Positions 1 through 11,900 of a DNA stretch of 64,000 nt are shown here, piece after piece; position 1 is the stretch's first letter; the number at the start of each line of letters is the position of its first letter. Made by a program: the position numbers and the translations under genes. The stretch is taken from assembly GCA_030142905.1 (NCBI GenBank), contig JASJOG010000106.1:869001-933000 (forward strand). The letters are read 5' to 3'. Under the pieces are notes generated by a model. It was not told the DNA's origin, ran no database searches, and was given only the letters and a program-made list of their open reading frames with translations. This stretch comes from Heliopora coerulea (taxonomy: Eukaryota; Cnidaria; Anthozoa; Scleralcyonacea; Helioporidae).

Positions 1-417
1 CTCATCAATAAGATGATACTAGAAGATTGTATGAGTAAGGAAAAGAACCTCACCACTGCTTGGATTAACTACCAGAAAGCATTTGATAGTGTCCCTCATT
101 CTTGGATCATCAAAGTTATGGAGATATACAAAATGTCCCCAACCGTGACCAAATTCGTGGAACAAAGTATGACCAGTTAGAAGACCACCATGAAGTTAAA
201 CTGCAACCAAGATTCAATTACTACAAGGTCTATTAATATCAGACGGGGTTTCTTGCAAGGCGATTCCTTATCGCCACTATTATTCTGTCTTTCTCTTGCC
301 CCCCTGAACAATATGCTTAACAACACAAGATGTGGCTATGAAATATATAGGAAGAAAGTTAACCATCTGTTCTATGTCGATGATTTGAAAATATACGCGA
401 AGAACGATGGTCGATAG
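1..417 (+). pseudogene. Non-LTR retrotransposon reverse transcriptase fragment, broken
   Basis: Frame 1 reads as the middle of a reverse transcriptase. It has an AFDSVPHSWI block (RT motif A region), then RRGFLQGDSLSPLLF (motif B region), then FYVDDLKIYAK carrying the YVDD catalytic box. One in-frame TAG at 178-180 interrupts it, and it ends at a TAG just after the YVDD block. The 5' part lies outside the window. The fragment is degenerate and unlikely to be active. The RT assignment is firm; the clade (LINE-like, not PLE) is inferred from the AFDSVPHSWI style of motif. Confidence 0.8.
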
Positions 418-1056
418 GAGGGGCTTAATTTCCCCTCAGGGACATCCGTCTCAGTGGATGACTCTGGGAAGGGGCCAAAGGACCTCCAAGAAACCCTTTT
501 GAGATGTTAAAAATCCCATAACTCTTTAAAGCTCATGCTGGTACCAGAAGTAAAAAAAGTACGGTCTAAATAGGGTTAGTTACAGTTATGAAAAGCTTTG
601 CAAAGGTTTGAAAGAAACAGGACCTTTCGGGAAAAATTTGATTATATGGTCGTTTCTCGGACTTTAAATGACTTTGATCTTTACGTGGGTTTTGAGTTTA
701 CTCTGAAACTACAGGAAACGTTTGAGTTGATTCGAGCCGAGTATGTTCTTTTCGTCTGGTGTCAACTGGGACGTTTGAGTAACTTTCTGCATTTACTTCT
801 TTGTACTGTAGAGAGCGTTTAAGATTAGTGTCTGTTGATAAGATTGCTTTTAAAAATGCGTTGTCATACTTGACTTCCAGAAGTTCTAATCTTGGTCGCT
901 CGAAGTCTGTTTCAGATCAAGCATCAAATAACCCGTGAAGACGGCTCGTTACTTCTTCATAGGTTTTCAACTTTTCATGAATCGAGGGCTGATCCAGAAA
1001 TCCTGGAAAGGAGAGACAGGAAAGAATGTTCTGTCTTAGGTTTGAATATATCGAAC
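418..1056. other. Intergenic, nothing recognised
   Basis: No coding, RNA or repeat signature that I can support. It may be decayed 3' sequence of the adjacent retroelement. Confidence 0.4.
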
Positions 1057-1510
1057 TTGTCCTTGTCCTTATCCGTGTGCCTGTCCTTGTCTTTATCCTT
1101 ATTCCTGCTCTTATCTTTATCCTTATAATCGTCCTTATCTTTTCCCTTATCCTTATCCATGTCCTTGTCTTATCTTTATCCCTATCCTTATTCTTATCCT
1201 GATCCTTATGTGTATCCTTATCCTTATGTTTACCCTTATCCTTATGTTTATTTCTATCCTTATGTTCATCCTTATCCTTATGTTTATCCTTATCCTCATG
1301 TTTATCCTTGTCCTTGTCCTAACCGATAGTATTATCGTTGTCCTTATCCTTATCTTTATCCTTATCCTTATCTTTATCTTTATCCTTATCCTTATCCTTA
1401 TCTTTATCCTTATCTTTATCCTTATCTTTATCCTTATCCTTATCTTTATCCTTATCCTTACCCTTAGCCTTACCCTTACCCTTATCGTTGTCGTGTGTCC
1501 TTGTACTTAT
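1057..1510. repeat. TTATCC/TTATCT hexamer-type satellite
   Basis: About 450 bases of variant CCTTAT/CTTTAT units (CTTGTC, CTTATC, TTTATC, CATGTT), grading out at 1510-1560 into CCTTAACC/CCTTGGCC variants. It is imperfect but clearly tandem. Translations of it (Leu/Ile/Ser-rich on one strand, Asp/Lys-rich on the other) are artefacts. Confidence 0.9.
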
Positions 1511-1559
1511 CCATGCCCTTACCTTTTTACCTAATCTTAGACTTAACCTTGGCCTTGGC

Positions 1560-4500
1560 CTTACCCTAGTAAGGCATGTATTGTATGTGCAACCAACAGC
1601 CTACACTTTAACAATATATGAGTTTCTGTCTCGTTTCTTCTTCGCACATTCTTTCTCACTCTCTTTCTCCGAACATATTATTATTATCATGATTATCACA
1701 GGGTCGTAGCAACCAACTTAGAATTGGTGGGACATATGCAGTCAAGGGCGAAGGCCAAGAATATTTAGGGGGTCCGGAGGCATGCTTCCCCGGAGAAATT
1801 TTAAAAATCTGAAGGCTCTGAAACGGTATTTCCTGCATTCTGAGACTACTTTGATCTTCAGATATACATAGAAAATGTGTCGTATTTGCTTGAACATCAT
1901 TATCATCAAACAGGCTGTTTAATAGTAAAATGGCTGTTGAAAACAGTGTAACTCCTTCTATCATTCAGACATCAATCACTATTTAGTCTATCACCAAAAC
2001 ATCACTTACAATTTAGTATTTAGTTGAAGTATTTCGGAAAAGTTTGTGTTCCGAAAAATTATCGGTGCGACAAATGTTGCACTTGTCCCACCGGTTGCCA
2101 TGGTACTGTATCATCGCTATAATTATTATTACTATAATATTATTAATATTATTAACATCACTATAATTATTATTAACGTATTGTCAGTTGATATTGTTTT
2201 GTTTGTACCCAATTTGATGTCATTTTAGTATTGCGTAAAATATATAATAAGCGCAGTTTTTTTGAAGGCATGGCTAAGTTGTTGGTTCAATTTGAAAATT
2301 CGGGCGACGCAAAAAATTTTCGGGCAACAGGCCTCAGCTCCCCAGTTGAAATTGGTCCCATACGCTTATGTTTCGAAATGTATATGTCTTACCTAATCCT
2401 TATCTCTTCAGTTCTTTACACGAACCAGTACGGGAATACTTATTGCATACACGAGCCTTTTCGTGTTTTTTGCCAAACCATTGATTCACTCGGATGAAGG
2501 TTTTCGGTCAAAACGTTGATAGAATTTTTACCCATTTCGACTCGATGCCTAATTCAGAAAAACAATTTGTTTTTTATCGTAAAATTTTTGTTGTCAAACT
2601 ATAATACTCTGGAAAGAAGTAGTAGTCTGAGAAAAAAAAAGTTTAAAAATGTGAAGTTAAAGGTACTCTGAAATTCACGCGAAATAGGTTTTTTCTAGGA
2701 AATACGAAATTCAAAACTGCCTACCCAGCCATCTGTTTTGAATTTTACAGTATCAATGGGCTTCAATGGCTGAACTAATGTGTTTGATATTAAAAAAGGC
2801 CACAGAAATAAACATCTAAATAAAAGCAACAGGTTTAAGAGGAATGGGCTGGACAACTAATCTCACAAACACTTTTTTTTTGATTTTGCTCAAGATGGGG
2901 TTGTTTATAAGATACTTTTAATTAAGTTTGATTATTTCTGAAATATTATTGACTCCATCCAATGAATAGGCTAACAAGAAAGGCCTATCAATTCGATTAC
3001 TATTATTTCGCGGTTAAAATTAGCCATATCCACCACCCACCCACCCCCCACATGCATAACTGGGAGACAAAGTGGGGTCTTGGTTACGTGCAGTGTCGTA
3101 CGAGATTGCATTGTATTAGGTTGTGCAGGGCGGCCTGTCAGGCAGCCGCGTGTAATTATAATAAAATTCACGCCTATTACAGTAAATTGTATGCAATTTC
3201 ATGCCTTTCTTTTTCGCAACTGTTCTTACGTATGGTCAGAGATGATACTGAGTAATCCGCTGGTGACGTATGCCAGATTTCTGGCGTTCTCTTGCATGTT
3301 GGGCCGTCTTCTCATGCACTCCTTAATATTTCGTTCATCCTTGCTCAGAGAACTGCATGTTTAATTTTGTTAGTAACCTATTATTACAGTATTATTCTTA
3401 TTCATATCGCTATTATTTTTTATGAATCACTATTATTTATCGATCACTATTATTGATCGCTACTATTTATTTTATCGCTATTATTTTCTATGAATAAAAA
3501 AATAATAATAGTACACGGGCGGTCAAAAAGAACTGCTCACTTGTGGTGCAAATAGTAACTTGGTTTGCGGCCGTTGGGACTAGCCTCTCTCAGTCTTCGT
3601 CGGGTAATGGAAGTAAAGACACTGTCACCATGTTCAATTTGCATTTCTGCTTAATTTTCCGGTGCAGTCTTAGAGCGACTTAGCTTGCTTTTCTCACCAT
3701 GATTCTGTCCTCTCTCTTCGTAGTTTTCCTTTTTTTCGTCCAGGGATCTTCGAATCTCTAACATTTCCAGTAAGTCTCGGCTTCTTCGAAATATTGCTGA
3801 CACGTCTCTGGCTACAGCCCACTTGATCAGCAGCCTCCCGTTGTGAGTAACATTCCCTCCATTTTCAAGGCTGATCCTTTGCCTTAGACACCTGACTTTG
3901 CATGTTGCTTGAAATTCTTGTTTCACCAACGATTTAAAGTAATCTCCTGGGGGACCAGGAATACATCTTCATTTGCATATAAAAGATTGCTTAAAATGAC
4001 TGGAGCTCTATCAAAAATTGTGGGAGGAACGTTAAAATTATCTGAAATTGACTGTTTGGCACAGGATTGGGCAAAAGCCATTGCTGCAAACTTTCATTAC
4101 CCAAGAAATGGAGCTTGAGCTGTTCTTTTTAACCGCCATTGTAATAACAGTAAAATTGTTTTTATAAAAAAAAAAGTGTTTTATATCTCAGTATAAATAA
4201 CTTAATCTACATTAAAGTCATACGTAGAATATGAATATTTATTAGCGGTAAAACAACGACTATACTTTTGCTTGGGTTTATGATAAAATTTCATGGTTAT
4301 TTTACTGCATGTTAAGTAATTGAAATTGCTCATTAACTACCAGTTCAAACAACCAATAAGGGAGCAGCAAGCGATCACTTGATGAAAGTCATGACTTATG
4401 TTGTACAGACTCCCCATATAGAAGAATTAATGCAAATATAGGAAATAAGGCTTTCTTCCAATGATACAACGTACATTGATCCCATGTCTATCCCAGCCAG

Positions 4501-7500
4501 ACTTTCGAAACTTTCTGACGTTTTTTAGGCCAAAGTCGGATATAGAGGAAAGCTGAAGGAGCCACCGCCTCTTGTTTTTCTGGGAAATAATTTCTTGACT
4601 CGATAATAGATAACAAAAATGCAATTTTTATAATCCAAAATATCGCTATAGTAAATAGTGGACTCTCGAAGCTTAAAATTTCTGCGGAGAAATTTATCCT
4701 CTTGATAGGACAGCACCTTATATGACATTACTTGTGCGATAAAATAATTTGCATGAGCATTTTTTAGCGTTTCATTCCTATAATTGCTTACATGATCGAG
4801 GAATTTTAAAGACATTCACAACCCACCTCCTAGTTCCAATCAAATCCATTGATATTGACGTACCACGATCGATGCTGATCTCAATCAAGATCCCGATAAT
4901 TTTGCACCGTGTAAAATGTGGTATAGTTTTGATGGTTGACATAAATGTTTGCATTTGAAATTTACTAGATTATAATAAACCTTTTCACTTAATTTGGTTT
5001 AAAAACTTCCACAAAAGATATAATTTTCTGTACATTAAATGCTCTGCAGGGCACTCGGGTTCCTCCTTTTCAGGATTCTGGGATCTTCCCTTGCGGATGA
5101 AACGCTGGGTACTCTCTTTGTTGTCAAGATACAGTTTAGATTGGACAATTTTGAACCTCCGGTTATACCTCTCCTCGTTACCCTTAGTGGCGGGGTGAGA
5201 GAGAGCACGGGGAGCATTTTTTCCTTCAATAATAATCCTTGCCTCCCATTTTGCCCCCCTCCCCAACTCATAATAATAAGTAACAAATGAAGAATGTCAT
5301 TACAGTGTTATGATATTTTATAGCAATCATGGAAGCCGTGATCCTAATAGCTGTAATATTTTGCCCTGAATTTTGCTTATTCTCCTGGAGGTTTGGCTCC
5401 ACCGAGAAACTCTGATGCAGCTTTTTTGCCCCTCCCCCCTCCCACACTTGGATGTCTGGTGCTTCTACTGGTTACCCTACATTTAGACTAAGCGGTTAAG
5501 TGCGTCTGTCATGTCAAACGACACTTAAATTTGATGATAAAGAAAGCGTAGTAAGCGCCAAAATTATTTAATATCGCCCATTTTGATCGTCATGAGTCAC
5601 TGTTAAAATGACTACTTTTTGCACGTGTGTAGCTTTCGGTAGACAATACGATCTCAAAATATCAAACGACTGGCGACTAAATTACATACGTGTGCGCAAA
5701 GCTCAACTATCCGGTGGATACTTATCCGGGCGGATATGGCAGGTGCAGTGGTGGACCGCTTTATTCCTCCTTTGAACAACCGAATTTGAACAATGGACAG
5801 ATCAGGGCTTAGGAAAATATGATTTCCATGGTAATCATGATACGAATCTTCTGGTATGAGACATCATTTTAAACAGATCCCAAAAAAAATGCTGACCAAG
5901 GAAAGCGAATGAAGATGTCTCTTCCGAGATCTGTCCAATGAAGCTGAAAAACGATGAAGTATTCTGACCATGTTTATTTGTCTAAAGAGAATAATTTTTC
6001 ATTATGTTATACATTTATATTCGTTCTCTTTAGTAAATCACAATATTGACCAATTGACCAAGGATATCTTAGGCTTATTGCACGGTAAAAGTATGTGCGA
6101 AAATGGGGCTAAAAAAGGCACGCGTGCAATTCTTTACAACCTCATATGTCAGTCTTGTATGTTACTTTAAATATTCTGGTTGTTTCTTATGCTACTAAAA
6201 AGGACATGTCGGAAGTTAGCCTCTAAGCAAACTTACCAGCATGCCAGAATGACTTCTTATCGTATCCTGAGTGAGTCTTGGCAATGTTAGTTTAAGATAC
6301 TCAATTACAAACCTTAAGAACTAAATATAGTTGCTATTCTGCCACAACAACAGCAACAACCAAGCAATAAGCAGAAGTAAAGCATACACAAGACGGCTGT
6401 CAAAAACATCAAATAGTAAGACTCATATTATTTTTTTTATTTATTAACAGACTGCTCGGCGCACATCACGTTACCTATTTCAGGTGGGAGAGCGAAGAGG
6501 TCCTTGTCAGCCTCAGACAAATGGTTTTAGACTGTACACTATCGGTCATCTGACTCGACATTTTTAAAAACAGGAAGACGTTGCCATGGTAGTCTCCTAC
6601 GATAATGACCCAAAAAGTTCAGTTTCGTCTTCAAAAATTCAACAAGGGCAAGATGCCAAAACAAAGAATATTTGCCAGAGAATGCAACTTATAATCAGAA
6701 GATTTTTCATTTTAACGTCCATGATTTTCAACAATTATTCTGAATTGCAGCAGACTACCTAGTAACATGTGTCGAGGAAGAGAAAAGGTCAATTTTGAAC
6801 AGTTTTATTGGGATATGTACGCGTCGGAAAACAGGTGGTCCGCGTATCTCGCGAGCTACAAACAAAAAATTAAGTGGCCTGGGGAATTGTTCCTAAGTTT
6901 ATACCAAATGGGGATATTAAAAAAGATTTAAAACAACTTCCCCTCATACAAACTCAAGTAGACACGAAGTTTGCACTATTCACTGACTGTATTAACGCCA
7001 TTAGCCAAAGTAATTCATGGGGTTTGTCCAAATTAACTTCTTGCCATGAATTAACAGAAGAAAATGAACTATACATGTAATGGACTAAATATAGGTTCTG
7101 TTTGTTTATGACGAACAATAATTGCCTTTTGTTTGATGTATTCTTCTGTACTTATTCATTTAGGGGTTAGAGTGGACATATTGAAGATTGGGCCGGTATA
7201 ACTAAGTTTTCAAATACGAACCCTCACTCAAGGTTTGTTTGGCTTGAAGAAAATCAACAAACAGAACTGACCGTTATAATGACGTGATCGTATTAACGAA
7301 AAGGCTATATGGTCGGTTTCTTCTGAACCTCGGAATGCAGAGTACAAATTCATTGGAAAATTTTCCATATACCCATAAACCTAAGACCGACATGTTTAAA
7401 AACCAAGTAATAAAAAAGGTAGTGACAATAACATGAAGTTGGGAACCCAACATCCTAAGATTCGACATGTTTCAAATACAAAGACTAAAAACACTAAGAA

Positions 7501-8500
7501 GGTTATTGTCTTCATGATATTTAGATATTTACTGATTACGACAATCAAGGTCTGACGTCATTCAGGCCTTGAAATTTGGCCCGTCAACCCAGCACTCAGG
7601 AATTTACAGTTTAATGAAAAGAATTAAGCAGTCAGCTTTGCAACATCTGCTAATCTCTCAAAAAATACTAAAGCATGTGGAACTTTCCTTATCCATTTCT
7701 TATTGAACTTCACTTGGGCCTGATTACGCTAATCTTAAATAATAAATTTATAACTGTAGTTTTGCTTCCTTGTTCCTATTTTCCAAATCAGACTAATTTC
7801 ATTGGACAAGTCGATTTTTAGAGACACGACTTGAAGACTTGATTAAAATTGTATAGTTTTGACCATGGCATCAGCATTTTGCATAGGCAAAAACATTTTG
7901 TCGTGATTTTTTTGATAATCTTAGGTTATGTAAATTGTTTCTTAAATTTACTCATCATTGCGCTGTCGTCTCAATTGTGTTTTCAGTTTTGTGAAGGTTC
8001 CTACGTTGTCAAACTTATCTCGCTTACGTTCAAATGTTGGCATGCGTATTTACTCCTCTGTTTTGTGTTAAGTTGTTTTTTTGGTTCTCCTCTATTGCGC
8101 GTGATTTCCGCGTGTTTTTAAAGATTAAATTAGAGGATTGTCCAATCAATGAACAGAGCGGCAGACTCATTTTATTGAATTCTCGTGCAGTGCGTGTGTT
8201 TGTCAGACTTGGCACATTACAAAACCAAAGAACAAAACAACTTCGGGAAATGCAGGATTTCCTACCATTTTGGAGTGGAGAAGCTTAGCTTTAAAATCCC
8301 GAAGTTTAAAAATCGTGAATTTCTGACATAGTGCCGTTACCACAGGTATGAAATCTAAAATCTGGCAGAAATCTCATCTCACTCTCATGAACACCAAGCG
8401 ACGTGCCATGGTCAGAACGAAAACAAGTGTGGACGTTTAGTGGTCTGTCAATAGTTCTATCAGCTGCCGAAAGACATGATTCATCTGCAAAGAAGTTAAA
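1560..8500. other. Intergenic region, no supported gene
   Basis: No multi-exon or domain-bearing frame recognised. Local AT-rich microsatellite-like tracts occur at about 2118-2172 (ATT/TAT) and 3365-3515 (TATT with ATCGCTATT variants). A minus-strand frame at 3651-3929 is rich in Lys, Arg and Glu toward its C terminus and could be a terminal exon, but it has no motif I know. The promoter and any 5' UTR of the downstream GEF gene should lie in the last part of this interval; I see no decisive core element. Confidence 0.4.
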
Positions 8501-8995
8501 ATGTTACCAAAGCTCAAGAAATACCTTACAAGACCAAACAGAACTCGAATGAAAGCAGGAACAGTGAACAATGAACTGTCTGTCGGACTACAAAATGTGC
8601 TAGACCAGGACACCAGTTCTCTTTTCAACGAGCCGTTTCGAAGTCGGGCGAGTTTTGTGGACGACAGTATTACAAGCCAGGAATTGCACTTTATTGTGGA
8701 CTATTTAGGGTATTGTCAAGTGTCCGAAGTACAGTCAATCTCGCTGCTTTTAGAAAGTGTTAAGCGAGTTAAGAAGGGATGCACGGAACCGACCCGAGTT
8801 GACTTTGTTATTAAGGAAGGTGTTTTGAAGATTTCTTCGGTCGGATGTCATGCTCTAATCTTGACTGTCCCGTTATATATTGTAGCTTTGTGTGCACAGG
8901 AATCGCTAAGGGGATTTGACAAGTGCTTTGGTGTCAACATCACAAGAAAAAATGCCCATCTTTGCTACGTGTTTCAGGCTGGCTCGAGTCTCGAG
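8501..8995 (+). CDS. GEF gene exon 1: N-terminus and most of PTB domain
   Basis: Residues 1-165. The basic N-terminus is followed by FIVDYLGYCQVSE, the typical PTB strand-1 'YLG' motif. Further on are LKISSVG, the VPLYIVALCAQE strand pair and CYVFQAGSSLE, the usual 'C-HVFQ' end of a PTB sheet. Donor GAG|GTAAGT, phase 0. PTB domains bind NPxY-type peptides or phosphoinositides (family knowledge); the ligand here is unknown. Confidence 0.9.
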
Positions 8996-11900
8996 GTAAG
9001 TTCAAAAGAGAAAACAGTCACATTGATTTCTAGTGGTGTCACCTCTCAATTTAAAGATTAACCATGGAGTGAAATGCAATTTAGAAGAAGCCGATCATGC
9101 AGTTGTACTGAATATAAATGTTTTTATTACCTTGAATGAGGTCACAAAATGTCATCCAATTCTAATAACCTTGTGTAATAAAGCCAAACGCGGGATATCA
9201 CAGCATGTAACCCGAAGCGACGTTGCATCTGTCGGACCTGATTTCGAGCGTCGTGTTGCTTTCTTTGGGACTTGCGCTGCGAGAAAATTCCAAATTTATT
9301 ACTCTGTTATACAACAATAGTGTATAAACTGCGTCAAAACTTGTCCGTGTTTTAAAAATTGCCGCGTTATAGAAATGCGATACCTTCCAAACGAAGGTGT
9401 TGTTTTCGCTACTGGTCCGGCCTTGGCCGTTGAGCAACGTTTTTTATTGGTGCTTTCCATTGTTGATCATTTCTTTGAACTACATCATTCAGCCAAGCGG
9501 TATTCATATAACCTCAGTCAGAAATATAAGATTTCTCGGTTGCAGTTTGACGCAAATAACTATCGTTAAAATTAGATAAAACGAAAGCTCTGATTCGGTT
9601 TGGGAACGTCTTCACAGACGCAAGGTCCCGACGATAACGTGACAACTAGTCGTATAGGGGGCAACTAATTATGGCAATATAGACATCATCAACTTTTATA
9701 AGACTTCCAGCGATACGTATGCCTCACTAGGGATATTTCACCATAGTTAAACATCCCACCAGTTGTTACAAACTCAAAGTTTTATTTGTTTACTGAAGGT
9801 CCTTAATCTACGATTGCTAAATTAAAGGGGGGGAGAGGGGAAATTCATTGACTCAACAAACCCACTCAAGAGTTAAACCTCCCTTGGGTGAAATTGTTTA
9901 ACTGGAGGAAAAAACAATCTTCTGGAAAGATTTAGCGCATGTTATTCTAAGTGAAAGCAACACTGATGTGAGGAAGATGAGCATGAAAAGTTTATAATGG
10001 TTAACTGTTTAACTAACGGTTTACATGTACTGTTGATTATCATTTTGCGCTGCCCTAACTGTGTTGAACTTGTGGGATTTTTCCGGTTTGATTGGCTGGT
10101 CTTTGTTCTTATCTGTAATATTTCTATTATCAACAGCAAAATCGTGGCATGCTTGGCATTACTTTTGTTTAAATGCGAGGACAGAATAAAAGTAGAAACA
10201 GTTCAATAATACTGGCACACATACTGTGGCAGGGCCATCAAAATACTGATTAATAATTAATTGTTGACAAGGTTGATGAAAATCTCTAACTGAGCTTGAG
10301 TTTAAGCTGGTTGCATGTTAGCTTCCAAAATGAATGTTGGAGAACTTCAGTTGTCAGCTGTTACTAAATTTTGATTATAGTTTGGCTTGGTCTGATGAGT
10401 GGGCTAACATAATTTTCTGCTGTGTAAACAACTCCTGAACAAGCTGTATAAACCATCCTGCCCAAAAAAGTGAATATAACAGTTATAATGTTGATTTTGG
10501 CCATTATAGTTGTTTATTGATGTCACATGAGATGAAATCAGGATATAACAGCAGTTAAGTTTTAAAAACATAAAAACAATGATTGTTGCAGTCATGTTTT
10601 GAAGGGAATCTGAGGGTCCAATATCTCCATTGTATATACTGCAGGGCCCTTTGTACCCACCCTGTCATGGTTGGCTAGATAATAGTTATTTCCAGCCCAA
10701 ATTAGCCTATTATGCTAAGTTAATTAGTTTGTGTAGTACCTTAACCTTTCAGTAGCCTGTAGGTTACTGTAGTGACTTTACTAGGAATTGTTTACAGGCC
10801 ACTATGTTTGCTTTATGCTGATTGAGAATAACTTTTAGTGACAGTAATTCATGATACAGTTTTATCCAAATCCTAGCCAGCCATTTTGCTCTTGGAGACC
10901 AAGTCACCCATGTTCCCAGCTTTGGCTAAAATGGTTGAGAAGTGTTGTTGTTGGTCCTTTATTGAAATAACCGCATCCAATACCAAGTACCTGTAAGGAT
11001 TTCTTAGAAAGTTATTATGTCAAAGCACATGCAACAATAAGAACTATAATTTTCCAGTTACAATACTGTATAAAACCTGGTACTAAAAAGGTTTGTTTGA
11101 TGCAGTTAAGGCAAATAAAAATTATTAAGCCAACCAATTGTCAGCAGTGGGTATGTATTAGTTTTCCTGATGTAAGCCAAAGATAAATTGCTTCACATTC
11201 CTTTTAAAATGTTCATGTAATAATCATAAATTTTGGATAAGTTGTACCTATAGTTTGTTGGTTAGTTGCCTTTTTTATACTGGACATGACAGATGTGGCA
11301 TTTTTGTAACTAGATACAGTATTATTGTTACAAATGACCTTAATAACAGATAAAAGAATGATCTGCAAGAGAACAATCATGTCTAACTTATACTAGCTGG
11401 CCTGGTACAGTTACTGAGTGGTGAAATGATCTTTTATCTAGCCAGATATTTTAAATGGTGCAGCACTACTTACATAGTTTTTGACTTCGTAATATTAATT
11501 GGTATTTCAAAGCCAGGGTACATGTATGATAGCTGCTCTACCAGTAGAATTGGTTGATTTACTATTATACCATTGTTTGGAATCACACAAATTCTCCTTG
11601 TCATAGATAGATCCTTTGTCCTCAAGAAGTATATATAATTTGGGGATGCCTTTTTCTATACTTGAACCCATTCAAATTTGTTGACAGTTAAACCAGTATT
11701 CATGTGACTCTAATAAAGAAAATGTGGTTAGCTCTTTTGGTTCTTGTTTAAGGCTTAAATAACTCAATTGCAACATACTGTTCCTTTATAAATGGACAAG
11801 ATTCCTTGATATTTTCAACAGGGACATTGTTTAATTGAATTTACATGTGCCAAGTATTAAATTCTCCTCAATCACCTACTTTTGATTGATACTACCATAC

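Noticed and set aside
1208..1709. Leu/Ile/Ser-rich frames over the hexamer satellite
   Set aside because: Simple-repeat translation with no start context or domain.
8034..8288. 84-codon frame just before the GEF gene start
   Set aside because: No domain, no splice path to exon 1; the codon pattern looks random.
9033..9579. Several 60-95 codon frames at the start of intron 1
   Set aside because: No domain, no conserved splice logic, overlapping in different frames; exon 1 to exon 2 joins in phase without them.
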